Shown here: piece after piece, positions 1 through 5,626 of the stretch
How the letters are laid out: each line of letters starts with the position of its first letter
Position numbering within the stretch: position 1 is the first letter of the stretch
NCBI GenBank assembly: GCA_025980625.1
Contig: JAICXG010000147.1
Span: forward strand, 1-7,192
Direction: 5' to 3'
Origin: Chthoniobacterales bacterium
GTDB lineage: Bacteria; Verrucomicrobiota; Verrucomicrobiia; Chthoniobacterales; UBA10450
Length of the DNA stretch: 7,192 nt
Made by a program: the position numbers and the translations under genes
Notes under the pieces: model-generated
Database searches by the model: none
Seen by the model: the letters and a program-made list of their open reading frames with translations, nothing else
Told to the model about the DNA's origin: nothing

Positions 1-2
1 GA

Positions 3-509
3 CCCGGCACGTTCAGCCCTGGGGGTTTTATCCCGGCGGGCGGGGTCTTGCGGCCGCGGCAGAATATTGATCTGGTCGTCGCGCCGGGTCTTAGCGCAAG
101 TGCAAGCTGGCAACTGTCTTGCACCTTGTCGCTCACCGGAAGTTATCTCTTCACTCATCCAACGGTTGAACGTGCCGCCGATCCCTTGCTGGAAGGAAAG
201 CTTCTCGCTCAAACCCCGGAGCATGTGTTCACTGGCGGGATCAAGTGGGCGCCTAACCAGCAATGGACCCTGAGCGCGCAGATCCGCTATAACGATCAGC
301 AGTTTGAAGATGACCAAAATTCCCGCGTCCTTGCCCCTTTTACGACCGTGGACGCGGCGGTGATTTACAATTTCTCCTCGCACGGCTCGGCCGCGATCCG
401 GGTCGAAAACCTTTTTGACCAGGAAATCGAAACTGGCAAGTCGGCCGATGGACTGGTCTCGATCGGCGCACCGCGTCTCGTTAGTCTCGAATTGCGCTGG
501 CAGCTTTAG
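3..509 (+). CDS. TonB-dependent receptor, C-terminal part (5' end outside window)
   Basis: The reading frame is open from the first bases of the window to a TAG at 507-509, giving 168 residues with no start codon needed, so the gene begins upstream. The residues show the alternating polar/hydrophobic strands of an outer-membrane beta-barrel (for example LSLTGSYLFTHPTV, WTLSAQIRYNDQQFEDD, TTVDAAVIYNFSS) and the receptor signature RVENLFDQEIETGKSADG near the end, which matches the last strands of TonB-dependent receptors. The family imports siderophores, cobalamin or other scarce nutrients using TonB-ExbBD energy. The plug domain and substrate-specific parts lie outside the window, so the substrate is unknown. 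The protein ends in RWQL rather than the usual terminal Phe or Trp, a mild oddity. An internal TTG at 48 could be mistaken for a start, but the preceding residues continue the same barrel pattern. Confidence 0.85.
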   Translation, partial: PGTFSPGGFIPAGGVLRPRQNIDLVVAPGLSASASWQLSCTLSLTGSYLFTHPTVERAADPLLEGKLLAQTPEHVFTGGIKWAPNQQWTLSAQIRYNDQQFEDDQNSRVLAPFTTVDAAVIYNFSSHGSAAIRVENLFDQEIETGKSADGLVSIGAPRLVSLELRWQL

Positions 510-591
510 CTCGGCAGCGGCGGCTCCAGTTCATCAGCTAGCCGCAGTGACGCGGCGCCGATATTGATGAAGAATTCGAGCGAAAACCTAA
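510..591 (+). other. Intergenic gap with a weak hairpin after the receptor gene
   Basis: Just after the receptor stop, GCGGCT (520-525) can pair with AGCCGC (540-545) around a 14-base loop. No T-run follows, so it is only a weak terminator candidate. No promoter or Shine-Dalgarno site is clear ahead of the ATG at 592. Confidence 0.2.
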
Positions 592-842
592 ATGGCTGCA
601 AAAAATTTCCGTCGCAACCAGGCGCTGGGTTGCGCGATTTTTCTAGTCTGTGGCTGCACGGCGCTCGCGCAGTCGCCGTCGTTGGCTGCTCAAAATCCCG
701 CAGGCGCCGGCGACAATCAATGGACAAGCCGGCCAAGGATTACCAAAACACCCGCTATAGCACTCTCGACCAGATCAATACTCAAAACGCCAAAGACCTG
801 CGCGTAGCTTGGACTTTTTCCACCGGCATCGATCACTCCAAT
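592..842 (+). pseudogene. N-terminal remnant of a PQQ-dependent alcohol/methanol dehydrogenase, frameshifted and truncated
   Basis: From the ATG at 592 one frame encodes a signal-peptide-like start (MAAKNFRRNQ, then a hydrophobic stretch GCAIFLVCGCTALA and SLAAQ) and continues to GDNQWT. The family hallmark that should follow directly appears one frame over from 726: KPAKDYQNTRYSTLDQIN followed by AKDLRVAWTFSTG. This matches the conserved N-terminus of periplasmic quinoprotein dehydrogenases (QW...PAxDYxNTRYSxLxQIN...LxVAWTFSTG). Restoring one base in the Thr codon at 724-725 would join the two parts. Similarity stops at about 827, and the roughly 500 further residues of propeller, PQQ and metal ligands are absent. 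Intact family members oxidise alcohols in the periplasm using PQQ with calcium or a lanthanide. Here the gene is dead by two lesions, assuming the frameshift is not a sequencing or assembly error. The neighbouring TonB receptor may have been a partner, but that is speculation. Confidence 0.75.
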
Positions 843-937
843 GCCGTCCGCACTTCGGTCAGCGACTGTCCGGGCGCGATCGACTCCGGGCCCCATTCGC
901 GGCGATCCGCTGAGCGCGACATAAATTCGGCGGCCAT
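833..937 (-). pseudogene. Unidentified gene fragment, C-terminal end, minus strand
   Basis: Reading leftward from 937 there are 34 codons, starting MAAEFMSRSADRREWGPE and ending SLTEVRTALE, then TGA at 833-835. Third codon positions are mostly G or C, as in the genuine genes here, and the residue composition looks protein-like. The frame stays open further upstream to about 1111, but that part (rich in Arg, no pattern) does not look coding. I do not recognise the family. It abuts the end of the PQQ dehydrogenase remnant almost exactly, which suggests a junction where two genes were broken. It could equally be a chance open frame. Confidence 0.25.
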
Positions 938-1064
938 CGGGTGAGCAATGGATCCCTCGCGGACGTTTGCCGGCCTAAGAACAAGAACCTGGGCATGCCT
1001 ATTTGCTGCTTTGAATGGAGCCAACTGCATCGTAAGCCGCGACCGGCGCGCGCATAGTCGACTC
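938..1064. other. Non-coding or decayed stretch
   Basis: I see no convincing gene, RNA or repeat here. Open frames on both strands lack protein-like pattern. It lies downstream of the acyltransferase stop on the minus strand and probably contains that transcript's end, but I find no hairpin with a T-run. Confidence 0.3.
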
Positions 1065-1754
1065 TTAGAGAGAAGAGTTACTGTAAGCCGAAAGCGGTCC
1101 CTCCGTCTCAAGTGTCTTGATAACTGTGCTGAGATAGACGGATTCGGGATAAAACGCGCGATACTTCGTGATCTCGGTCCGGTTCATAACCCGGAAGCCG
1201 TAACGCTCAAACATCTTTTCGCCGCGCCGGCTTTCGAAGGTCACGATCTGACCGTAAACGCGCTTCTCTCCGCAACGGTAGAGATAACTCAGGTACGCAC
1301 TCATAAGCGCGCGAGTGGTGGAAATCTTTCGCGCTTCCGGCAGGAGATTGATGTGGAAATGCGGAGTGCGCCGTGGCGCGGCCGGCACTTCTCGCCAGCC
1401 GTTCATCACAACCCAGCGGATGAAGCGCCGTGAAGGCTCGTTGTAGCGTGGGCAACGCAGGAGGGCGCGGATAAACAAGACAATGTTTTGCTGAAAGGAG
1501 TAAAGCTGATTCACGAGCGGTTTGCGCGACCCGAGGAGATAGCCCTTTAACTCGCCGTCCACCTCGAGGACGAAAGAAGATTGCGGCTCGTGATCGGTGT
1601 AGTAGGTGGTGAGGAAATCGGCAAAGAGCTCGTGGTCCTCGTAGACCGGATCAATCGGCTCGCCGAGAAAACCGGTCTGGCAACAAAGGCGACGGACCGC
1701 CGCGCGATCGCCCGGGCGGAAACCGCGGATCGTGTAAGCCGGTTCGAGTTTCAT
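1065..1754 (-). CDS. GNAT-like N-acyltransferase
   Basis: A 229-residue protein starting MKLEPAYTIRGFRPGD. The N-terminal beta-strand and acidic/basic pattern (YTIRGFRPGDRAAVRRLC), a central strand ending DGELKGYLLGS (residues 66-76), and the C-terminal ERYGFRV with preceding helix (183-189) are typical of GCN5-related acetyltransferases, which move an acyl group from acyl-CoA to an amine or other acceptor. The position of the CoA-phosphate loop, normally R-x-x-G-x-G/A after a strand like HFHINLLPEAR (132-142), reads RKISTTRAL, so both expected glycines are replaced; activity or cofactor may be altered. Start choice: the frame runs on upstream to 2078, but that part overlaps the glycosyltransferase gene and has no protein pattern, so I chose the ATG at 1752-1754. 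No Shine-Dalgarno is visible. It lies 73 bases downstream of the glycosyltransferase, likely in the same transcript, hinting at modification of a glycan, but the substrate is unknown. Confidence 0.75.
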   Translation of the reverse strand: MKLEPAYTIRGFRPGDRAAVRRLCCQTGFLGEPIDPVYEDHELFADFLTTYYTDHEPQSSFVLEVDGELKGYLLGSRKPLVNQLYSFQQNIVLFIRALLRCPRYNEPSRRFIRWVVMNGWREVPAAPRRTPHFHINLLPEARKISTTRALMSAYLSYLYRCGEKRVYGQIVTFESRRGEKMFERYGFRVMNRTEITKYRAFYPESVYLSTVIKTLETEGPLSAYSNSSL

Positions 1755-1827
1755 GATTTTGGCGAACAATTTGGCGATTGCTTTGCGCAAGGCAACTCCA
1801 CCGCGACATATGCGCCGGATTCTCGCT

Positions 1828-3000
1828 TCAACCTGCCTGATAGGCTGCGCGCACCGCGCGATAAAGTCGAAAAAGCTGATCGAAGACAACCGACCAACTA
1901 TAGTGTTGCCGCACGGTCTGCGCAGCTGCCAGACCACTCGCGCGCAGTTCGCCATCCGCCGCGGCGACAATCGCGTCGGCCAGCGCCGCGACGGAATTCT
2001 CGCGCGCCCAATGTTCCTGGCTGCCGAAAATGATCCGATCCATGTAACTGCCGCGAATCCCGACCACCGGCGTGCCACAGGCCTGGCTCTCCAGCGCAGT
2101 CAGGCCAAAGGTTTCCTGCACGCCGGGATGAACAAACAAGTCGGACGCGCGATAAAGCCGGGCCAACTCTCGCGGATCGGTGCAGTAACGTTGCCAGGTG
2201 ATGTGGCCGGCCTGTTCCTGCAAGTTGCGCAATCTGTCCTGCTGCGTCCCGTCACCGACGATCATGAGATGAAAGCGCGCGGGATCGCGCCTAACGAGCT
2301 CGGCAAAGGCGGCAAACAACGTCTGGGTATTTTTCTCCTGCGCCAGCCGGCCGACGTAAAGCAGGAGACAGCGCTCGGCGGGAATGCCTAACGACGCCCG
2401 GGTCGCCGCCGCGTCATCCGGTTCGGGACGGAAAATCTCCACATCCACCCCGAGATCGACCGCGCAAACATTGTTCACGCCCCAGCTCGTGAGGAGATGA
2501 CCCAGCCGCTCCGAAGGCACAAGCGTCGCTTCGAACCGGTTGTAAATCTGCCGCACATAACGCCGCGCCAGATCCATCATGAATTCCGTCGCGGTCGGCC
2601 CAAAGAAACGCGCCGTCGTGCGCAGATAAGCCTCGGGAAAATGCGAATGATAAAAACCGACGACCGGAATCCGCAGCGCCGCACCCGACGCGATCGCCTT
2701 CCACGCCACCTGATACGGATCGCCCGACTCGATCAGGTCCGGCTTTTCCTGCTCGAGGATTTCCTCGATCGCCCGCAGGTTAAGCAGGGCGCGGTAGCGC
2801 GCGCTGCGCGAGAGCAAGGGCGAGCGAATCGAGTAGATGCGCGAGCGCTCGCTCTCGACCATCTGCGATTTTTTACCGGGAATGACGAGCACATGCTGAT
2901 CGGTCGTGGCGCGCTGGATGTAACGGATTTTCTCGTGCACATAACGTTTCACCCCGCCGCTGAGCGGCGAATAAAACTGCGTCAGGTCACAAAGCTTCAA
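1828..3000 (-). CDS. GT4-family glycosyltransferase (GT-B fold)
   Basis: A 390-residue cytoplasmic or membrane-associated enzyme expected to transfer a sugar from a nucleotide-sugar donor. The N-terminal domain opens with KLCDLTQFYSPLSGGVKRY, containing the Gly-Gly-Val acceptor/donor loop (15-17), and includes GFYHSHFPEAY (115-125). The C-terminal domain starts near LYVGRLAQEKN (214-224), with the Arg218 and Lys223 typical of donor-phosphate binding, and has the E-x7-E motif as Glu296 and Glu304 within ETFGLTALE, the retaining GT4 signature. Length is normal for the family (about 370-420). The start is a TTG at 2998-3000: no ATG or GTG occurs in frame between it and an upstream stop at 3067-3069, and the family usually begins right at this MKxxxxTQFY segment. 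No signal peptide. The gene follows trxB after 131 bases and precedes the acyltransferase by 73. Donor and product (for example mannosyl glycolipid or capsule) cannot be read from sequence. Confidence 0.9.
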   Translation of the reverse strand: MKLCDLTQFYSPLSGGVKRYVHEKIRYIQRATTDQHVLVIPGKKSQMVESERSRIYSIRSPLLSRSARYRALLNLRAIEEILEQEKPDLIESGDPYQVAWKAIASGAALRIPVVGFYHSHFPEAYLRTTARFFGPTATEFMMDLARRYVRQIYNRFEATLVPSERLGHLLTSWGVNNVCAVDLGVDVEIFRPEPDDAAATRASLGIPAERCLLLYVGRLAQEKNTQTLFAAFAELVRRDPARFHLMIVGDGTQQDRLRNLQEQAGHITWQRYCTDPRELARLYRASDLFVHPGVQETFGLTALESQACGTPVVGIRGSYMDRIIFGSQEHWARENSVAALADAIVAAADGELRASGLAAAQTVRQHYSWSVVFDQLFRLYRAVRAAYQAG

Positions 3001-3016
3001 GAGATTGCCGAAGGGC

Positions 3017-3131
3017 GATTGGCGACTGCCGATGTGCGCGAGGCGGCCATCATCGCAACCGATTCGTTAGGCTCTTTGAGCAACGGTGCGATCCGTTTCA
3101 GTTGGAGAAGCTCCGTCGGCATTCGCCATTG
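3017..3131 (-). other. Structured intergenic element (nested inverted repeats) between trxB and glycosyltransferase
   Basis: Almost the whole gap can fold back on itself. An outer pair, 3017-3034 with 3114-3131, matches at 14 of 18 positions. Inside it ATCGCA (3052-3057) pairs with TGCGAT (3087-3092), then CGTT (3065-3068) with AACG (3082-3085), then GCTC (3071-3074) with GAGC (3078-3081) around a TTT loop. The outer stem ends 16 bases before the glycosyltransferase start, so in the minus-strand transcript it would form a leader structure. Possible identities are a small MITE- or REP-like repeat, an attenuator or leader RNA, or an intercistronic processing hairpin. I recognise no known riboswitch core. 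Confidence 0.4.
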
Positions 3132-3152
3132 TTAAGCGGCCAGGCCGCTTAA
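3132..3152 (-). repeat. Perfect 10-bp palindrome over the trxB stop codon
   Basis: TTAAGCGGCC (3132-3141) and GGCCGCTTAA (3143-3152) are exact reverse complements around a single A at 3142. In RNA this gives a strong stem of about nine pairs with a 3-base loop, made from the last codons and the TAA of trxB. It could act as a transcript end or 3'-stabilising hairpin, but no U-run follows on the minus strand, so a classical intrinsic terminator is not supported. Confidence 0.5.
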
Positions 3153-4055
3153 ATATCTTTCCGCTTCGATCGCCGCGGCGCAGCCGGAACCAGCCGCGGT
3201 GACCGCCTGCCGGTAGACCCGATCGGCCACATCGCCGGCAATGAAAACGCCGGGATGCTTGCTCTCGACCATCTGCCTGACGAGGAGATAACCCTCCGGA
3301 TCAGTCTCCAATTTCCCAGCGAAAGCTTTCGTATTTGGATCGTGCCCGATCGCCACGAAGACGCAGGCGACCGGCAAAATCCTCTCCTCTTTCGTCTTCA
3401 CGTTGCGCAGCTCGACCGCGCTCATCTCGCCCTTCTCATCGGGAAGATAGCGGATCACGACCGTGTTCCAGATCGGCTCGATCTTCTCGCAGTTAAGGAC
3501 GCGGTCTGCCATAATCCTGGATGAGCGCAACTGATCGCGCCGATGAATGAGATAGACCTTTGAAGCGAAGCGGGTGAGGAAGAGCGCTTCCTCCGCGGCC
3601 GAGTCGCCGCCGCCAATCACGCAGACCGGAACGTTGCGATAAAAGGCGCCGTCGCAGGTCGCGCAACTCGTTAGGCCATGGCCGATCAGTTTCTCTTCGT
3701 TCTCGAGACCGAGATAGCGGGCGGAGGCGCCGCTCGCAATGATGAGCGCCTGGGTTTCGAGCCATTCATCGTCGGCTTCTAACCGAATCAGGCTGTTCGT
3801 CAGGTCGATGTTCGTCGCTTCCGCGTAAGAAAAGCGCGCGCCAAATTTCTCTGCCTGGCGGTGCATGTTGAGGATCAATTGCGGCCCGTCAATGCCGTCC
3901 GGAAAGCCGGGAAAATTTTCCACCATCGTCGTGGTCGAGAGCTGCCCGCCAGGCTGGCGTCCCTCGAGGACGAGCGGGCTGAGATTAGCCCGCGCCGCGT
4001 AAATCGCCGCGGTCAGGCCGGCACAGCCGCTCCCGACGATGATGACTTTTTCCAT
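3132..4055 (-). CDS. trxB: Thioredoxin reductase (NADPH), low-molecular-weight type
   Basis: A 307-residue flavoenzyme that reduces thioredoxin with NADPH in the cytoplasm (EC 1.8.1.9). Visible hallmarks in order: the N-terminal FAD dinucleotide fold VIIVGSGCAGLTAA (4-17); GRQPGGQLSTTT and ENFPGFPDGI (32-56); the redox-active disulfide Cys131-Ala-Thr-Cys134 followed by DGAFYRN; the NADPH site GGGDSAAEEALFL (148-160) and HRRDQLRSS (171-179), whose arginines contact the 2'-phosphate and indicate NADPH; and the FAD motif GVFIAGDVAD (269-278) followed by YRQAVTAAGSGCAAA. Length fits the family (about 305-325). I chose the ATG at 4053-4055, because it places the GxGxxG fold at the usual distance; an upstream in-frame ATG at 4071-4073 would add six residues. 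No clear Shine-Dalgarno for either. It is divergent from the DNA glycosylase with a gap of only 47 bases and probably heads the minus-strand transcript leading to the glycosyltransferase. Confidence 0.96.
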   Translation of the reverse strand: MEKVIIVGSGCAGLTAAIYAARANLSPLVLEGRQPGGQLSTTTMVENFPGFPDGIDGPQLILNMHRQAEKFGARFSYAEATNIDLTNSLIRLEADDEWLETQALIIASGASARYLGLENEEKLIGHGLTSCATCDGAFYRNVPVCVIGGGDSAAEEALFLTRFASKVYLIHRRDQLRSSRIMADRVLNCEKIEPIWNTVVIRYLPDEKGEMSAVELRNVKTKEERILPVACVFVAIGHDPNTKAFAGKLETDPEGYLLVRQMVESKHPGVFIAGDVADRVYRQAVTAAGSGCAAAIEAERYLSGLAA

Positions 4056-4102
4056 GCGGGCCAAGAGTAGCATGGAGCCAGAGCGCGTTCTAATCTCCGG
4101 CC

Positions 4103-4897
4103 ATGCCCGAACTGGCCGAGGTCGAATACGCCCGCAAACGCTGGAATCCCGGCCTCGGCGACGAGCTTCTCGCGGTGGAGTTACACGAAAAAAAGCGGAT
4201 TTTCCGCGGCACCGACACGCGCGCCCTCCGCCGTTGTCTCGTTAGGCAAAAATTCCTTCGCTCCGAGGCGCGCGGGAAACAGATGCTCTTCGTCTTCTCC
4301 GGCGACAATTGGCTTGGCATTCATCTCGGGATGAGCGGCAATCTGCGCACCGAACCCGCCCGCTTCGGTCCGGGAGTGCACGATCACCTCGTCCTCCGCC
4401 AGGGAGAACGCGCGCTCGTCTTTCGCGATGCGCGGCAGTTTGGGCGCGTCCGTTTCCATCACGGCAAAGAAACTCCACCGTGGTGGAATGCGATCGCGCC
4501 CGAGGTCCATTCGCGCGACTTCAGCAAAAGCGCGCTCCGCGAATTCCTGCGCCGGCACGGGCGGGCGCCGATCAAAGCGGTGCTGCTTCTTCAGAGCGGT
4601 TTCCCCGGCATCGGCAACTGGATGGCCGACGAAATTCTCTGGCGCGCCCACATCGTGCCCCATCGCCGCGCCGGTGAGCTGAGCGAGAAAAAGCTGATCG
4701 CCCTGTGGCGCAGCACGCGTTTTGTTTCCCTCGCCTCACTGCGCACGATTGGTCGCGACAACTCCGAACCGCCACGAACGTGGCTCTTGCACGATCGCTG
4801 GAAGCGAGAAGGCAAATGCCCGAAACACAAAATTAAATTGCGCCGCGAAACAATCGGCGGTCGCACCACGGCCTGGTGCCCGCGCTGTCAGCGTTAG
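4103..4897 (+). CDS. Fpg/Nei-family DNA glycosylase with variant zinc finger
   Basis: A 264-residue base-excision repair enzyme of the formamidopyrimidine-DNA glycosylase/endonuclease VIII superfamily, which removes oxidised bases and nicks the abasic site. The start MPELAEVE supplies the catalytic Pro2 (Schiff base) and Glu3. Other landmarks: the loop lysine in ARGKQM (Lys59); the Met of the intercalation loop in HLGMSGNLR (Met77); RDARQFGRVRF (108-118), equivalent to the DPRRFG loop; Lys158 before the helix-two-turn-helix FPGIGNWMADEILWRAHIVP (167-186). The C-terminal zinc finger is Cys239-x2-His242-x16-Cys259-x2-Cys262, so the second of four cysteines is His. MPEL and the loops lean toward Fpg (MutM), but DARQ in place of DPRR and other changes make this a divergent paralogue; substrate (8-oxoG or oxidised pyrimidines) is uncertain. 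No Shine-Dalgarno; TAATCT at 4091-4096, close to the ATG, might be a -10 of a leaderless message. Confidence 0.92.
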   Translation: MPELAEVEYARKRWNPGLGDELLAVELHEKKRIFRGTDTRALRRCLVRQKFLRSEARGKQMLFVFSGDNWLGIHLGMSGNLRTEPARFGPGVHDHLVLRQGERALVFRDARQFGRVRFHHGKETPPWWNAIAPEVHSRDFSKSALREFLRRHGRAPIKAVLLLQSGFPGIGNWMADEILWRAHIVPHRRAGELSEKKLIALWRSTRFVSLASLRTIGRDNSEPPRTWLLHDRWKREGKCPKHKIKLRRETIGGRTTAWCPRCQR

Positions 4898-4910
4898 TAA
4901 CCGCGCTCGC

Positions 4911-5450
4911 CTATGGCTTCGCGATCCCGATCACTCCGCAGGCCACCCGCCCGCCGGCGTTGCCGACCGGCTGCGACTGGAGATCGTCCGCTTTCGCGTG
5001 CACGATGACACCGCGGCCGATGATCGATTTCTCGCCGCTGAAAGTCATCATGTCATCGGTCAATTCGAGATGCGCTTTGCCCGACGCATCCGCTTCCAGA
5101 TTACCCATGTCGCCTTCGTGACGCTCAGCCGCGTCATGCCCGGCATGTGGATGATTCGTGGGATTGAAATGGCCGCCAGCCGAGGTCGCATCGGGCGCCG
5201 AGCAATCCCCGTACTCGTGAATATGGAAGCCGTGCTTGCCGGGCGTCAGCCCCATCACGTCGGCGACGATCTTCATCTTGTCGCCGGTCTTCGTGAAGGT
5301 GACAACGCCGTGGACATTGTTCCCCTGCGTCGGATGCAGAACGGCGATGGCTTTGCTCGGTTCCTGGGCGAACGCCGAGGCCCCGAGGAACGTGAGAGTC
5401 CCGGCCGCAAAAAGACCGAGTCCAGTCCGGTAGAATGCGTTTGTTTTCAT
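4911..5450 (-). CDS. sodC: Cu/Zn superoxide dismutase, secreted
   Basis: A 179-residue exported enzyme that converts superoxide to hydrogen peroxide and oxygen (EC 1.15.1.1). An N-terminal signal peptide is clear: MKTNAFYR, then a hydrophobic core GLGLFAAGTLTFLGAS and a likely cut after AFA (about residue 28), with no lipobox, so a soluble periplasmic product is expected. Metal ligands match the family spacing: His76 and His78 (GFHIHEYG), bridging His94 (GGHFNP), His102, His111 and Asp114 (the +8, +9, +3 spacing of the zinc site), and His151 (VIVHA). Cys83 and Cys171 (RVACGVIG) form the conserved disulfide, and Arg168 is the active-site guide arginine. The ATG at 5448-5450 begins the signal peptide; a frame extension to 5480 adds only ten residues before it. 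It converges on the DNA glycosylase, with stops 13 bases apart, and is divergent from the restriction gene. Confidence 0.96.
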   Translation of the reverse strand: MKTNAFYRTGLGLFAAGTLTFLGASAFAQEPSKAIAVLHPTQGNNVHGVVTFTKTGDKMKIVADVMGLTPGKHGFHIHEYGDCSAPDATSAGGHFNPTNHPHAGHDAAERHEGDMGNLEADASGKAHLELTDDMMTFSGEKSIIGRGVIVHAKADDLQSQPVGNAGGRVACGVIGIAKP

Positions 5451-5626
5451 TCGCCAACCTACACCACGCCTGGCGGGCACAAACCGGCGACTTCCAAAGA
5501 GTGATTCTATCCCCGCGACTACGTTAGCCGCGCCGCATGCTGCGCAAGCTCCCCCCTAGGCAGCAGCCGGCGGGCTTGCGGAAAATCTTCTGGATCCAAC
5601 CGATGGCGGGATCTACATGGAGACGA
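5451..5626. promoter_or_regulatory. Divergent intergenic region between sodC and the restriction gene
   Basis: This 176-base gap must carry the promoters for sodC (leftward) and the restriction-modification cassette (rightward). I cannot name convincing -35/-10 pairs. A perfect 7-base inverted repeat, CGCAAGC (5543-5549) and GCTTGCG (5574-5580), lies 47 bases ahead of the chosen endonuclease start and could be an operator, though no controller protein gene is seen. Confidence 0.3.

Larger units (their letters stand above)
2289..4247. repeat. Dispersed nine-base word TCGTTAGGC, five exact copies
   Basis: Exact copies: plus orientation at 3064-3072, 3668-3676 and 4239-4247; reverse orientation (GCCTAACGA) at 2289-2297 and 2386-2394. 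Three copies extend to CTCGTTAGGC (2289-2298, 3667-3676, 4238-4247). Four lie inside genes in different frames and one in the loop region of the trxB/glycosyltransferase gap, so a shared protein motif does not explain them. A one-mismatch copy lies at 252-260. None occurs in the restriction-modification cassette. Confidence 0.6.

Noticed and set aside
1755..2078. N-terminal extension of the acyltransferase frame to 2078
   Set aside because: It overlaps the glycosyltransferase gene in another frame, is Arg-rich without pattern, and the conserved GNAT start fits the ATG at 1754.
1753..2391. Long plus-strand open frame opposite the glycosyltransferase
   Set aside because: It is the antisense shadow of a well-supported GT4 gene, as is the one at 2497-3135.
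1704..4497. Three copies of the octamer GCGATCGC (1704-1711, 2690-2697, 4490-4497), as in cyanobacterial HIP1
   Set aside because: In GC-rich coding DNA with many GATC words this count is not compelling, unlike TCGTTAGGC.
4898..4910. Terminator between the convergent glycosylase and sodC genes
   Set aside because: Only 13 bases separate the stops and no stem-loop with a T-run is visible.
5537..5626. Longer endonuclease N-terminus from ATG 5537 or 5603
   Set aside because: The extra residues have no family pattern, no ribosome site is seen for 5537, and the family-like sequence begins near 5627.
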